64,000 nucleotides of DNA from Magnetococcales bacterium (lineage in GTDB: Bacteria; Pseudomonadota; Magnetococcia; Magnetococcales; JADFYX01): assembly GCA_002753565.1 (NCBI GenBank), contig PEAM01000006.1, positions 94,786-158,785 on the forward strand, given 5' to 3'. A program made the translations under genes and the position numbers. The notes beneath the pieces were generated by a model that had not been told where the DNA came from, made no database searches, and saw only the letters and a list, made by a program, of their open reading frames with translations. Below, piece by piece: positions 36,006-44,088 of this stretch (position 1 is its first letter; each line of letters opens with the position of its first letter).

Positions 36006-36533
36006 ATGTCCAAGAAAGAGAACCCCCCCACCCCAACAAAACCGAACACCTCAACCGAGGTTGGGGCTGGTGGTCTGGACAGCAGAGTTGAGGAGCCCCA
36101 ATCCAGGCAGATGGCCCGTCGTCGTCGCCTTCTTAAAGGGTTGGCGGCTGGGGTTCCGGCTATTGTCACCCTGCAAAGTGGGGCCGCTTTGGCGGCTGCC
36201 AGCAGCAATGGCGCCTGTATTCTGGCCCCGTCCAACAAGCAGACCATCACCGAAACAGCCACCGGAACCCGTTGCGCAGCAGGCACCGACGCCTTTACCT
36301 CCGCTGGCAACTGGGCCTACCAGAAGGAATCAGCTTTTGCTGGTGGTTCTGCCGATGCCTTGGATAACAACGCCGATGGAGACAGCTACTGCCTGATCTA
36401 TGTGGACTCTACCGGTACGTTAGCCCCGCAAAATACCCCCGCTGCCAACCGCTGGGGGGCCGATGGTTCGGCAACAGGCACCCCCAATACCAGCTATTAT
36501 GCCATCACCTCCTCTTGTTGGGCCTCTTTCTAA
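36006..36533 (+). CDS. Tat-like secreted small protein with four cysteines, candidate substrate of the downstream cassette
   Basis: 175 residues with GAGGAG 9 nt before the ATG. After a Pro/Thr-rich leader, RRRRLLK (38-44) followed by a hydrophobic Gly/Ala stretch and ALAAA (61-65) resembles a twin-arginine signal. The mature part is Ala, Asn, Thr and Gly rich with four cysteines (C71, C90, C129, C171) and ends CWASF. No family was recognised from the sequence. Its stop codon is followed directly by the start of the PqqD-like gene, then the kinase and nucleotidyltransferase. PqqD-type proteins bind peptide substrates for modification, so this secreted protein is the natural candidate for what they act on; that is inference. 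Confidence 0.7.
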   Translation: MSKKENPPTPTKPNTSTEVGAGGLDSRVEEPQSRQMARRRRLLKGLAAGVPAIVTLQSGAALAAASSNGACILAPSNKQTITETATGTRCAAGTDAFTSAGNWAYQKESAFAGGSADALDNNADGDSYCLIYVDSTGTLAPQNTPAANRWGADGSATGTPNTSYYAITSSCWASF

Positions 36534-36845
36534 TTGGTCAACCCCCACCCTCCTCCCTTGCTGCCGGATACCGAGCGGTGGTTTGTTCCACCTGACCTTC
36601 AACTCCATTGGCACTGTTATGGCGAAACCTGCCTGGTCTTCAACCCCCGCTCCGGTCGCACCCACCGGCTGGAACAGTGGGTTATGGATCTTCTCGAGGC
36701 GTTGCGTCAGGGGCCGGTTTCCCTCTCGGCACTGATGGAACATCTGGGACTCTCCCAAGAAGAGAGAGAGGGTGCCAGAGAGAAATTTAATCGCACCATC
36801 TGGGAGTTGGATCGGTTGGGGCTGATTTTTCCGGCTGGACTGTGA
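36534..36845 (+). CDS. PqqD-like peptide-chaperone protein
   Basis: 103 residues. No ATG lies near the start; the TTG at 36534 directly follows the previous stop. The body matches the small winged-helix PqqD fold: CLVFNPRSGRTHRLEQWVMDLLEAL then a helical region ending IWELDRLGLIF. PqqD proteins bind a precursor peptide and present it to a modifying enzyme. This version pairs with an HprK-related kinase rather than a radical SAM enzyme, as in the HPr-rel-A systems described in XrtA-containing genomes. The stop overlaps the kinase start as GTGA. Confidence 0.75.
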   Translation: MVNPHPPPLLPDTERWFVPPDLQLHWHCYGETCLVFNPRSGRTHRLEQWVMDLLEALRQGPVSLSALMEHLGLSQEEREGAREKFNRTIWELDRLGLIFPAGL

Positions 36846-37783
36846 AGATTGGTGACCACTCCCTGGAGCAGCTTGACGGTCAACTCAGAGAGGCGGGGCT
36901 ATGTTGGCGTACCGGCCCTTTCATCCTTCGCTTAAAGGCCGATATCCCCCAACTTACCCCCTGGTTGCACACCATGTACGGTGAACACCCGGTGGTGACA
37001 GAACCAGAAATCATCGATTTTCATCTCCAGATGCGGCGAGGGCGGGGTCTGCGCCGTTGGTGGCGGCCTCAGGTGCATTTTCTTCTCGATGGCAACATCC
37101 TCTTCGCCCCCTTCCCCCTGGACCACGCCCCACCGCTGTTTGAGTGGGGGTTGAATCTCTGTATTGCCGGTCGTGCCAACCATTTTTTGCTGCTGCATAC
37201 CGCTGTGGTGGCCAAGGGGGGTCGTGCCATGCTGCTCTCTGGGGTTCCCGGCAGCGGGAAAAGCACCCTCTGTGCTGCGCTGGTGGTCAAGGGGTGGCGT
37301 CTGCTTTCAGATGAATTTTCCCTGGTCCACCCCGATAACGGCATGGTCTACCCCCTGGCACGACCGGCAGCCCTGAAAAACCAATCCATCGACCTCATCC
37401 GCAACCTGACGACCGAAAACCTAATCGGGCCGGCCTTTCCCAATACACGCAAAGGGACCGTCGCCCACCTTAAACCCCCTGCTGCCAGTGTCCAGGCCCA
37501 CGAGCAACCGGCCCAACCAGCCTGGGTGATCTGCCCCCAATACAGACCAGATCGTCCCGCTCACCTGACACCCCTTGCACCAGACCATGCCCTGTTACGC
37601 CTGGGGGCCAACGCCTTCAACTATGAAACCCGAGGTGCGTCGGGGTTTCATGCCATTGCCGCCCTGGTCAACCGCTGCTCGGTCCATCATTTTTTTCACG
37701 ATAATCTAGAAGAGGCGGTGGTGGCTCTGGAGAGCCTCTCAACCCGCGATATTCAACCCTCTCCTTCCGAAACTTCATCATGA
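36842..37783 (+). CDS. HprK-related kinase A
   Basis: 313 residues from a GTG start that overlaps the PqqD-like stop. The Walker A motif GVPGSGKST (about residues 133-141) sits in LLSGVPGSGKSTLCAAL, followed by RLLSDEFSLV with the acidic residues of the HprK P-loop core, and a later block of basic residues. The N-terminal 120 residues are not typical of HPr kinase/phosphorylase. No HPr or other PTS protein is in the window, so the substrate is presumably not HPr. Members of this family occur beside PqqD-like and nucleotidyltransferase genes, as here. Confidence 0.82.
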   Translation: MKIGDHSLEQLDGQLREAGLCWRTGPFILRLKADIPQLTPWLHTMYGEHPVVTEPEIIDFHLQMRRGRGLRRWWRPQVHFLLDGNILFAPFPLDHAPPLFEWGLNLCIAGRANHFLLLHTAVVAKGGRAMLLSGVPGSGKSTLCAALVVKGWRLLSDEFSLVHPDNGMVYPLARPAALKNQSIDLIRNLTTENLIGPAFPNTRKGTVAHLKPPAASVQAHEQPAQPAWVICPQYRPDRPAHLTPLAPDHALLRLGANAFNYETRGASGFHAIAALVNRCSVHHFFHDNLEEAVVALESLSTRDIQPSPSETSS

Positions 37784-38895
37784 CCCTGACCCATGGCACC
37801 CTCTCAACACCGCTTTTGACCCTCTTGCGCCAGCCGGACTCTTTTCCCAACCTGACCCTGCCGGAGCAAGATCTGGCTCTCAGGCTGCTGCGGCGGGCCG
37901 GTCTTCTGGCCTGGCTCTTTTATCGGCTACAGGAGGGAGATAGCTGGCAGACTCTCCACCCCAAGGTTCGAGACCATCTGGAGGGGGCCAGGGTGGTGGC
38001 CGTGGAGGATGAACGGATGTTGCGCTGGGAGGTCAACCGTATCCGGCGCGCCCTGTTGGGAACCGGTATTCCTGTCACGCTTCTTAAAGGGGCCGCCTAT
38101 TGTCATGCCGGACTGCCCATGGCCCGAGGCAGGCTGGTGGCAGATGTAGACCTGCTCTTTGTCCGGGATGATCTGGACCAGGTAGAGCAGGCCTTGACCG
38201 AGCATGGCTGGAAGCAGGTCAAACTCAACAGCTATGACCAAAACTACTATCGGCAGTGGATGCACGAGCTACCCCCCATGCGCCATTGGGAACGCCTGAC
38301 CGAGGTAGATCTGCACCACACCATTCTTCCGATCACGGGACGACTCAAACCCAACCCGGCGCTGTTGTGGCAGGATAGAGTGCCGGTGGTTGGGGAGAGC
38401 GGGGTCTGGACCCTCTCTGCGGTGGATATGACCTTGCATGCCATGGTCCATCTTTTCCACGATGCCGATTTTGACCGAGGATTGCGGGATCTGGTGGATC
38501 TGGACGGCCTGTTTCGCCATTTTGCCAAAACAGAGCCAACCTTCTGGGCCAGCTTGACTCCTCGTGCCCGACAACTGGGGCTGGGCCGGCCTCTCTTTCA
38601 TGCCCTGACCCATCTAAACAGCCTGATGCAGACACCCATTCCGCAAGCGGTTCTGATCGACAGCCAAAAAGATGGCCCCATCTGGCCCCTGCGTCCGTTA
38701 ATGGGCCTTCTGATTCCCCTAGCCATACTTCCCGGCCATCCAGAGCGGGCCAATCTACTTCGTATCCTCGCCTGGTGGCCTCTCTACCTCCGTTCCCACT
38801 GGCTGAAAATGCCGCCAACGCTGCTTTTTTCTCACCTGACCCACAAACTCTCCCGACGTTGGAGACCTACGGTACAAAATCGCCGACTGGTCTGA
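37780..38895 (+). CDS. nucleotidyltransferase-fold protein of the HprK-rel-A cassette
   Basis: 371 residues, start overlapping the kinase stop as ATGA. The N-terminal part has the pattern of uncharacterised nucleotidyltransferases (PF14907-type): LLKGAAYCHAGLPMARGRL then VADVDLLF with the two metal-binding aspartates. The C-terminal 150 residues are helical and Leu/Pro rich. It could transfer a nucleotide to a sugar or to a protein, or act on the product of the kinase. The biochemistry of the family is not known. Last gene of the coupled cassette; 372 bp separate it from the amidotransferase. Confidence 0.8.
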   Translation: MTLTHGTLSTPLLTLLRQPDSFPNLTLPEQDLALRLLRRAGLLAWLFYRLQEGDSWQTLHPKVRDHLEGARVVAVEDERMLRWEVNRIRRALLGTGIPVTLLKGAAYCHAGLPMARGRLVADVDLLFVRDDLDQVEQALTEHGWKQVKLNSYDQNYYRQWMHELPPMRHWERLTEVDLHHTILPITGRLKPNPALLWQDRVPVVGESGVWTLSAVDMTLHAMVHLFHDADFDRGLRDLVDLDGLFRHFAKTEPTFWASLTPRARQLGLGRPLFHALTHLNSLMQTPIPQAVLIDSQKDGPIWPLRPLMGLLIPLAILPGHPERANLLRILAWWPLYLRSHWLKMPPTLLFSHLTHKLSRRWRPTVQNRRLV

Positions 38896-39267
38896 TGGCT
38901 GGCTTTTCGTCTTGAACAGGCACTCTCTCAAGGGCTAGGGACTCTATCTCACAAACGTAAAAAACCAACCCTCTTGCCGGAAAAAACCTGCTCTACACTC
39001 CTCTTCAACCAATTATTTTACAGCGTTCAAAAAGGGTGTATCCACACTGAAACAAAGAGATTTGAGCGAAAATACCGACCTATATTACCAACCATTCACC
39101 CTTGGCATGCCTTGATTCTTGGCGTTGAGAAAATTAACTTAGCCCTTTTCTTGGCTTACAGAGTACAACACACCCCCATTTAATCTGGAAACGGCATCTC
39201 GTGTTTAACAGCCGAAACTTTTTTTTTCTCACTTGGCCTGAAAACAGGTCTGAAAGTAGCGTTTGAG
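38896..39267. other. intergenic region before the amidotransferase
   Basis: 372 bp with no convincing coding frame. It is more AT-rich than the genes and includes a poly-T run (about 39218-39226). A sequence near 39111 superficially like a sigma-54 -24 element lacks the -12 GC. No repeat family member was found. Confidence 0.35.
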
Positions 39268-41157
39268 ATGTGTGGTATTGTCGGACTCTTTGATATACGA
39301 GGGGAGCGGCAGCCTGACCGAGAGGTCCTGGCTGATATGAATAGTGCCATTCGCCATCGGGGACCAGACGGTGATGGGCTGTTTGCCCAGGCCGGCATTG
39401 GTCTGGGCCATCGACGGCTCTCCATCATAGACCTGGCTGGGGGAGGACAACCCCTGTTCAACGAAGATGGTTCGGTTGCGGTTGTTTTCAATGGAGAGAT
39501 CTATAACTTTCAAACCTTGACCACGCAGCTGGAGTCTCTGGGCCACCTTTTTCGCACTCTCTCCGATACCGAAGTGTTGGTCCATGCCTGGGAGGAGTGG
39601 GGTGAAGGGTGTGTGGATCGGCTGCGAGGCATGTTCTCCTTTGCCATCTGGGACAAGAACAGAGGGTGCCTTTTTTTGGCTCGGGACCACCTGGGGGTTA
39701 AACCGCTCCACTACGCTTTTTTGCCCAACGGCTGGTTTTTGTTTGCTTCGGAACTCAAGGGACTGACCGCCCACCCCCAGGTGGACCGCACAATAGATCC
39801 ACGCAGCGTGGAGTGCTACTTTGCCTTGGGGTATGTTCCCGACCCCCGGACCATCTATAAAGGGAGCTATAAACTGCCCCCCGGCCATCTGATGACCGTT
39901 CGCCGGGGTGTGGGAGAGAGCCGACCACGGCCCTACTGGGATTTAACCTTTCAGCCGACCCAAACCCTCTCGGAAGAGGAGGCGGCAACAGTTCTCATCG
40001 ACCGTCTGCGAGATTCGGTCCGCTCTCAACTGGTCTCTGATGTACCGGTAGGCACCTTTCTCTCCGGGGGGATCGACTCCAGCGCAGTCACCGCCTTGAT
40101 GTCTCAACAGTCGACAGAGCCTATCCTAGCCTGCACCGTCTCTTTCGACGATACGCAGCATGATGAAACGCCCTATGCCCAACAGATGGCCAAACGGTAT
40201 GACCTCAACCATGTGATCGAACAGGCCGACCCCAACCACTACCATCTATTGGACCAGATAGCCTACCACCACGACGAACCGTTTGCCGACAACTCCGCCC
40301 TGCCGACCTGGCTGGTTTGCGAAATGGCCCGAAAACAGGTGAAGGTGATTCTCTCCGGGGATGGCGGGGATGAATCCCTGGCCGGCTATGAACGCTACCG
40401 GTTTTTCATGGCGGAAGAGAGGCTCCGCTCCACCCTGCCGTTGTGGATGAGAGCCCCCCTGTTTGGCCTGCTGGGGTGGGCCTATCCCAAGGCGGACAAT
40501 CTGCCCCGCTATCTTCGCGCCAAAACCACCTTGCAATCCTTGAGCATGGGAAGCACGGCGGGCTATTTTCATGGGGTATCCCAAACCCCCGACGATATTC
40601 GCGACCCCATGTTCAGCGACCGCTTTCAGTCAGACCTGCAGGGTTTCAGCGCGGTGCATGTCTTTGAAAACCTGGAACGAAGCGCTCCAGAGGAGAGGCT
40701 CTCCCGTATTCAATATTTCGATTTTAAAACCTTCCTGGCCGGTCGGGTTCTCACCAAGGTCGACCGGGCCAGCATGGCCCACGGTCTGGAAGTTCGCGTG
40801 CCTCTATTGGACCACGAACTGGTGGCTTGGATGGCCTCTCTGCCCTCCGCTATGAAACTCCGTGACGGCGTTGGAAAACAGATTTTCAAACAAGGCCTTA
40901 AAGATCTTCTGCCCCCGGACATCCTGACCCGGAAAAAACAGGGCTTTGCCGTTCCGGTTGCCCAGTGGCTTCGCGGCCCTCTGCGCAAACGTCTGCGCCA
41001 CTGCTTTACCAGCAAGCGGATGGCCGACACCGGCTTTTTCGATATGGACTATCTGGAGGTTTTGGAAGAGCAGCATATGGGCGGTAAAAAAGATTTTCAT
41101 GGCCCCCTCTGGGCGGTGCTGATGTTTGATGCCTTTCTTGCCAAAGAGCAGAAGTAG
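39268..41157 (+). CDS. asnB: asparagine-synthetase-like amidotransferase, XrtA/EPS-associated type
   Basis: 629 residues. The Ntn-glutaminase N-terminus MCGIVGLFD exposes Cys2, followed by RHRGPDGDG and NGEIYNF. The synthetase domain has the PP-loop SGGIDSSAV near residue 268. The sequence closely fits the exosortase-A-system amidotransferase group rather than housekeeping AsnB, in keeping with the two glycosyltransferases upstream. It would transfer amide nitrogen from glutamine to a sugar or acid in exopolysaccharide formation. The ribosome-binding site is weak. True asparagine synthesis cannot be excluded. Confidence 0.88.
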   Translation: MCGIVGLFDIRGERQPDREVLADMNSAIRHRGPDGDGLFAQAGIGLGHRRLSIIDLAGGGQPLFNEDGSVAVVFNGEIYNFQTLTTQLESLGHLFRTLSDTEVLVHAWEEWGEGCVDRLRGMFSFAIWDKNRGCLFLARDHLGVKPLHYAFLPNGWFLFASELKGLTAHPQVDRTIDPRSVECYFALGYVPDPRTIYKGSYKLPPGHLMTVRRGVGESRPRPYWDLTFQPTQTLSEEEAATVLIDRLRDSVRSQLVSDVPVGTFLSGGIDSSAVTALMSQQSTEPILACTVSFDDTQHDETPYAQQMAKRYDLNHVIEQADPNHYHLLDQIAYHHDEPFADNSALPTWLVCEMARKQVKVILSGDGGDESLAGYERYRFFMAEERLRSTLPLWMRAPLFGLLGWAYPKADNLPRYLRAKTTLQSLSMGSTAGYFHGVSQTPDDIRDPMFSDRFQSDLQGFSAVHVFENLERSAPEERLSRIQYFDFKTFLAGRVLTKVDRASMAHGLEVRVPLLDHELVAWMASLPSAMKLRDGVGKQIFKQGLKDLLPPDILTRKKQGFAVPVAQWLRGPLRKRLRHCFTSKRMADTGFFDMDYLEVLEEQHMGGKKDFHGPLWAVLMFDAFLAKEQK

Positions 41158-41382
41158 ACCAGAAACTCCTTTTCAAAGCCTGCCAAAGCCACTCTTGCCA
41201 CAACAGACATATTAACATTGGCCCGCAAGTTGCTGATTTAACCAATCTGAAAAGAGTGACAGCCATCCAAGCCTAATAAACAGGCAATCCCACAATAATC
41301 GCTCCAAAAACAGTCGAACATGATGAGAAAAGAGTCTCACACCAAAAGAACGGGGACTCATGTAGCACTGAGGAGATGTAAA

Positions 41383-42771
41383 ATGAGACACAAAAGTGAC
41401 CCTTTTTCCCACGCTTTAAATGATAGGACAATAATAACTGACTCAGACCTCTATTCCGACATAAAGGAGTACGAGTCAATCATAGAACAGGAGGAGAATG
41501 ATACCCTGGGCCGATACCGAGATCTCCGTCTCTCCTCCGCTTTTCAACCCATCTTCAGCCCTTCACACTGCCGGGTCATTGGCTATGAAGGGTTGGTACG
41601 AGGGCACGACCTCCAGGGAAAACCGGTCTCGCCCAAAAATATTTTCAACAAAAGTGATGACCCCTTAGAATCTCTCTATCTGGATCGCCTAACCCGGCTT
41701 CTGCATGTACTTAACTTTATTCAGAAAGATCCCGGAGAGGGGTTGCTGTTCCTCAACCTGAGCCCGGATGTCATTCTCCACTCCCGACAGATGAACTTTG
41801 CCGCCTATACCAAAAGCCTGGTTGAACGATTTGGTCTGGAGCCAGAGCGGGTTGTCATCGAGATTTTAGAGAGCGCCATTCCTGATGAGACGGCCCTGAT
41901 GGAGGTGATCAAACACTATCGTGACGTGGGTTTTCAGATTGCAGTGGATGATTTTGGGGCAGGAGAGTCCAATATTGATCGGCTCTGGAAGCTATCACCG
42001 GATATTATCAAACTGGACCGCTCCCTGATTTTCAATGCCAGACACAACGCGCAAGCCAAGCGATTACTACCCGGCCTGGTCAACCTCATGCATCAGTTTG
42101 GTGGCTTGGTACTGCTGGAAGGGGTTGAGACCGAAGAGGAGGCCAAGATCGCCCTGGATGCCGATGTGGATCTGGTCCAGGGATTTATTTTTGCCAAACC
42201 CCAGCCTCAACTGTTGGATGTTACGGTAAAAAAAGATTTTTTCCAAGATCTATCCCAGCAGATCTTTGAGGAAGAGAACCACCTATCCCAACACCACATC
42301 GGCTGGCTTGCCACCCATGCTGGTCAGTTTTGGGAGGGGGTAGAAAAGCTGCAGGGTGAGGAGTACCCAACCTATCTCTTCAACCACCCCAACATGCTGC
42401 GCTGGTATGTTCTGGATGAGAAGGGGTGGCAGTTGGGAGAAAGTCTACAAAACAACCAAACCCAGAGCCCTCTTGCAGAAACCAAACACAATCCTCTGTT
42501 GCAGGGTAAAGACTCCGACTGGTCTCGTCGTCCCTATTACCGCCGAGCGGTACGTTATCCGGGGGAGGTTCAGGTGACGGGACCCTATTTTTCCATCCCC
42601 GATGCCACCTTTTGTATCACCTTCTCCATTGCCCGAGCCGCCAACGACGGAGAGACCCGCATCTACTGCTGTGATTTTAAATGGCAAGAGCTAGAAGGAG
42701 GACACTCTTTTCTCATCAGTGGCTCCATGGGTCCGTGGAAAAGACCGAAACAAAACGGCAACAAACCCTAA
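41383..42771 (+). CDS. EAL-domain cyclic-di-GMP phosphodiesterase with C-terminal sensor-like domain
   Basis: The ATG at 41383 has GAGGAG 7 nt upstream and is preferred over an ATG at 41320. 462 residues. The EAL domain reads YEGLVRG (about residues 67-73), keeping the catalytic glutamate, with DDFGAGESNIDRL near 188, KLDRSLI and EGVETEEEA, so activity is expected. About residues 300-455 form a second, Cache-like part: WYVLDEKGWQLG, RRPYYRRAV and VTGPYFSIPDATFCITFSIA. It probably senses a ligand or redox state in the cytoplasm, since no membrane segment is seen. Domain order is inverted from the common N-terminal sensor. Confidence 0.88.
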   Translation: MRHKSDPFSHALNDRTIITDSDLYSDIKEYESIIEQEENDTLGRYRDLRLSSAFQPIFSPSHCRVIGYEGLVRGHDLQGKPVSPKNIFNKSDDPLESLYLDRLTRLLHVLNFIQKDPGEGLLFLNLSPDVILHSRQMNFAAYTKSLVERFGLEPERVVIEILESAIPDETALMEVIKHYRDVGFQIAVDDFGAGESNIDRLWKLSPDIIKLDRSLIFNARHNAQAKRLLPGLVNLMHQFGGLVLLEGVETEEEAKIALDADVDLVQGFIFAKPQPQLLDVTVKKDFFQDLSQQIFEEENHLSQHHIGWLATHAGQFWEGVEKLQGEEYPTYLFNHPNMLRWYVLDEKGWQLGESLQNNQTQSPLAETKHNPLLQGKDSDWSRRPYYRRAVRYPGEVQVTGPYFSIPDATFCITFSIARAANDGETRIYCCDFKWQELEGGHSFLISGSMGPWKRPKQNGNKP

Positions 42772-42780
42772 TAAACAGGG

Positions 42781-43148
42781 CTATTGTCAAACTGGAAACC
42801 ACCTCCTGGGAGGGCTTGCAGCCAATATCATTAACTGTAATAGACAAGAGTTTATCTGACATATTTGGTAGCGTATCTCTCAGGTGATGATTAACGAATG
42901 CTTGAGAATGGCCAACTGTCAGATCAAGTCTTGGCAAATATAAATTTTGGTGGTTTTCAGGGACGTAAAGGAGATGGTTTTCCCGGGCCAAAAACAATAT
43001 GGATCGGATTACAACGACTACGAGATTTTGTCATCGCAAGGAAAGTACAATGGGAAATTTCTGATACTTATGGGTAACAATAAGCATTCATTCCTTCCCA
43101 GACCCATCCGCAATAGTTTTGTACAAATTTGGTTTGAAATCTCTATAA
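42781..43148 (+). repeat. MITE-like dispersed repeat, copy D, split
   Basis: The left part (42781-42823) carries cctgggagggcttgcagcc. The right part (43084-43148) carries gcattcattccttcccagac, then ccatccgcaatagttttgta and the terminal ggtttgaaatctctata, the clearest right end in the window. About 260 bp of unrelated sequence without a gene lies between. Either the copy was interrupted or two fragments lie together. The terminal end abuts the pilA terminator. Confidence 0.6.
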
Positions 43149-43150
43149 AA

Positions 43151-43184
43151 GCAGAGAAACCCGGCCAGGGCCGGGTTTCTCTGC
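43151..43184 (-). terminator. intrinsic terminator after pilA
   Basis: A perfect 15-bp stem (43151-43165 with 43170-43184, 4-nt loop), rich in GC, 46 bp past the pilA stop. On the minus strand it is followed by tttt, a short U-tract. Confidence 0.8.
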
Positions 43185-43229
43185 TTCTTTGAAGACTATC
43201 CCAAAAGGGGACGTTGTTTGATGCCAGGA

Positions 43230-43685
43230 TCAGCTACCACCGGAACGACATTCGGTTGGTACGTAGCGATAGTTAGCGGTTGCGGTGGTGTCACAAGCCC
43301 AGACAACCGGCTCACCTGCCGTAAAAGTTGGGGTAAGGGTGATGACGGTACCGGCAACCGTGTTCGCATCGTAGGTCACAGTGATGATACCGGTGGTATC
43401 AGCTACTGCTACGCTATCCACGTCTCCGGTATCAGCCGGGCCGGTGTAGCCGAGAGCCAGGCCGGAGGTTGAGACACCCGTGGACATCCAGTTCTCTGTA
43501 ACGGTCACTTTTGCCGCAGAAGCCAGCCCCAAACCTTCCGTCACCTTGGCGCGGATGGTGTAGTCCTGGTAGGCCGGCAGGGCGACCGCTGCCAAGATGC
43601 CGATGATGGCAATCACAATCATCAGCTCGATGAGGGTAAAACCTTCTTCTTGGTTAAGACGTTTGATTTGGCTCATGGTTTTCAT
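43230..43685 (-). CDS. pilA: type IV major pilin
   Basis: 151 residues. A short leader ends in EEG, and prepilin peptidase should cut before [24 protein letters not shown], the class IVa helix with Glu5. A C-terminal cysteine pair (C130 region and near 146) can form the D-region disulfide. The protein assembles the type IV pilus used for twitching, attachment and DNA uptake. AGGAG lies 9 nt before the ATG at 43685. Expression is probably sigma-54 dependent, given the promoter upstream. No other pil genes are in the window. Confidence 0.95.
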   Translation of the reverse strand: MKTMSQIKRLNQEEGFTLIELMIVIAIIGILAAVALPAYQDYTIRAKVTEGLGLASAAKVTVTENWMSTGVSTSGLALGYTGPADTGDVDSVAVADTTGIITVTYDANTVAGTVITLTPTFTAGEPVVWACDTTATANYRYVPTECRSGGS

Positions 43686-43753
43686 TGGTAATGCTCCTAT
43701 AAATGATTGAAAGTCAATTTGACTGTTTCATTTGTTTCACTTGCCAATCCCTG

Positions 43754-43771
43754 TTGCTCAAACTGTGCCAA
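43754..43771 (-). promoter_or_regulatory. sigma-54 promoter of pilA
   Basis: On the minus strand TTGGCACAGTTTGAGCAA gives the -24 GG and -12 GC with the required 10-bp interval; the -24 box TGGCAC is perfect. Transcription would start about 60 nt before the pilA ATG. Confidence 0.82.
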
Positions 43772-43835
43772 CTAAAATAGTTATTGTTTATCAATAATTT
43801 AAACACAAAGCACAGAGGAGGGAATGGGCGGATTG

Positions 43836-43874
43836 TGACACGCCTTGTCAGTTGAAGTGACAAAAATTGTCACT
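43836..43874 (-). promoter_or_regulatory. two inverted repeats, probable enhancer sites for the pilA activator
   Basis: TGACA-N5-TGTCA (43836-43850) and AGTGACA-N5-TGTCACT (43856-43874), centres 22 bp apart, lie 65-105 bp upstream of the sigma-54 -24 box. The spacing of about two helical turns and the position fit binding of a sigma-54 activator such as PilR. Confidence 0.65.
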
Positions 43875-43890
43875 CTGGATGGGATCACCC

Positions 43891-43915
43891 AAAAAAAAAG
43901 GCCCCGAAGGGCCTT
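43891..43915 (-). terminator. intrinsic terminator for the TPR-like gene
   Basis: aaggccc (43898-43904) pairs with gggcctt (43909-43915) over cgaa; on the minus strand a run of T follows. It ends the transcript of the gene at 44089-44871 before the pilA control region. Confidence 0.78.
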
Positions 43916-44088
43916 GAAAGGTGCGATGGCTCAAATCGCAACAACAAATCGTTAGCTTGGGTCCAACTATCAGCAGTGCCTTTTTTCTATTGCCTTAGCA
44001 GCTTCGAAAAAAAGCCCTCCCCTGCCGATAGTGGTCACCAAGTCGGGATGGGGCCAAACAGGCCGGACCAACCCAGAAATCTACGTGA

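Noticed and set aside
39111..39130. sigma-54-like sequence before the amidotransferase
   Set aside because: TGGCAT resembles a -24 box but the -12 GC is missing at the required distance.
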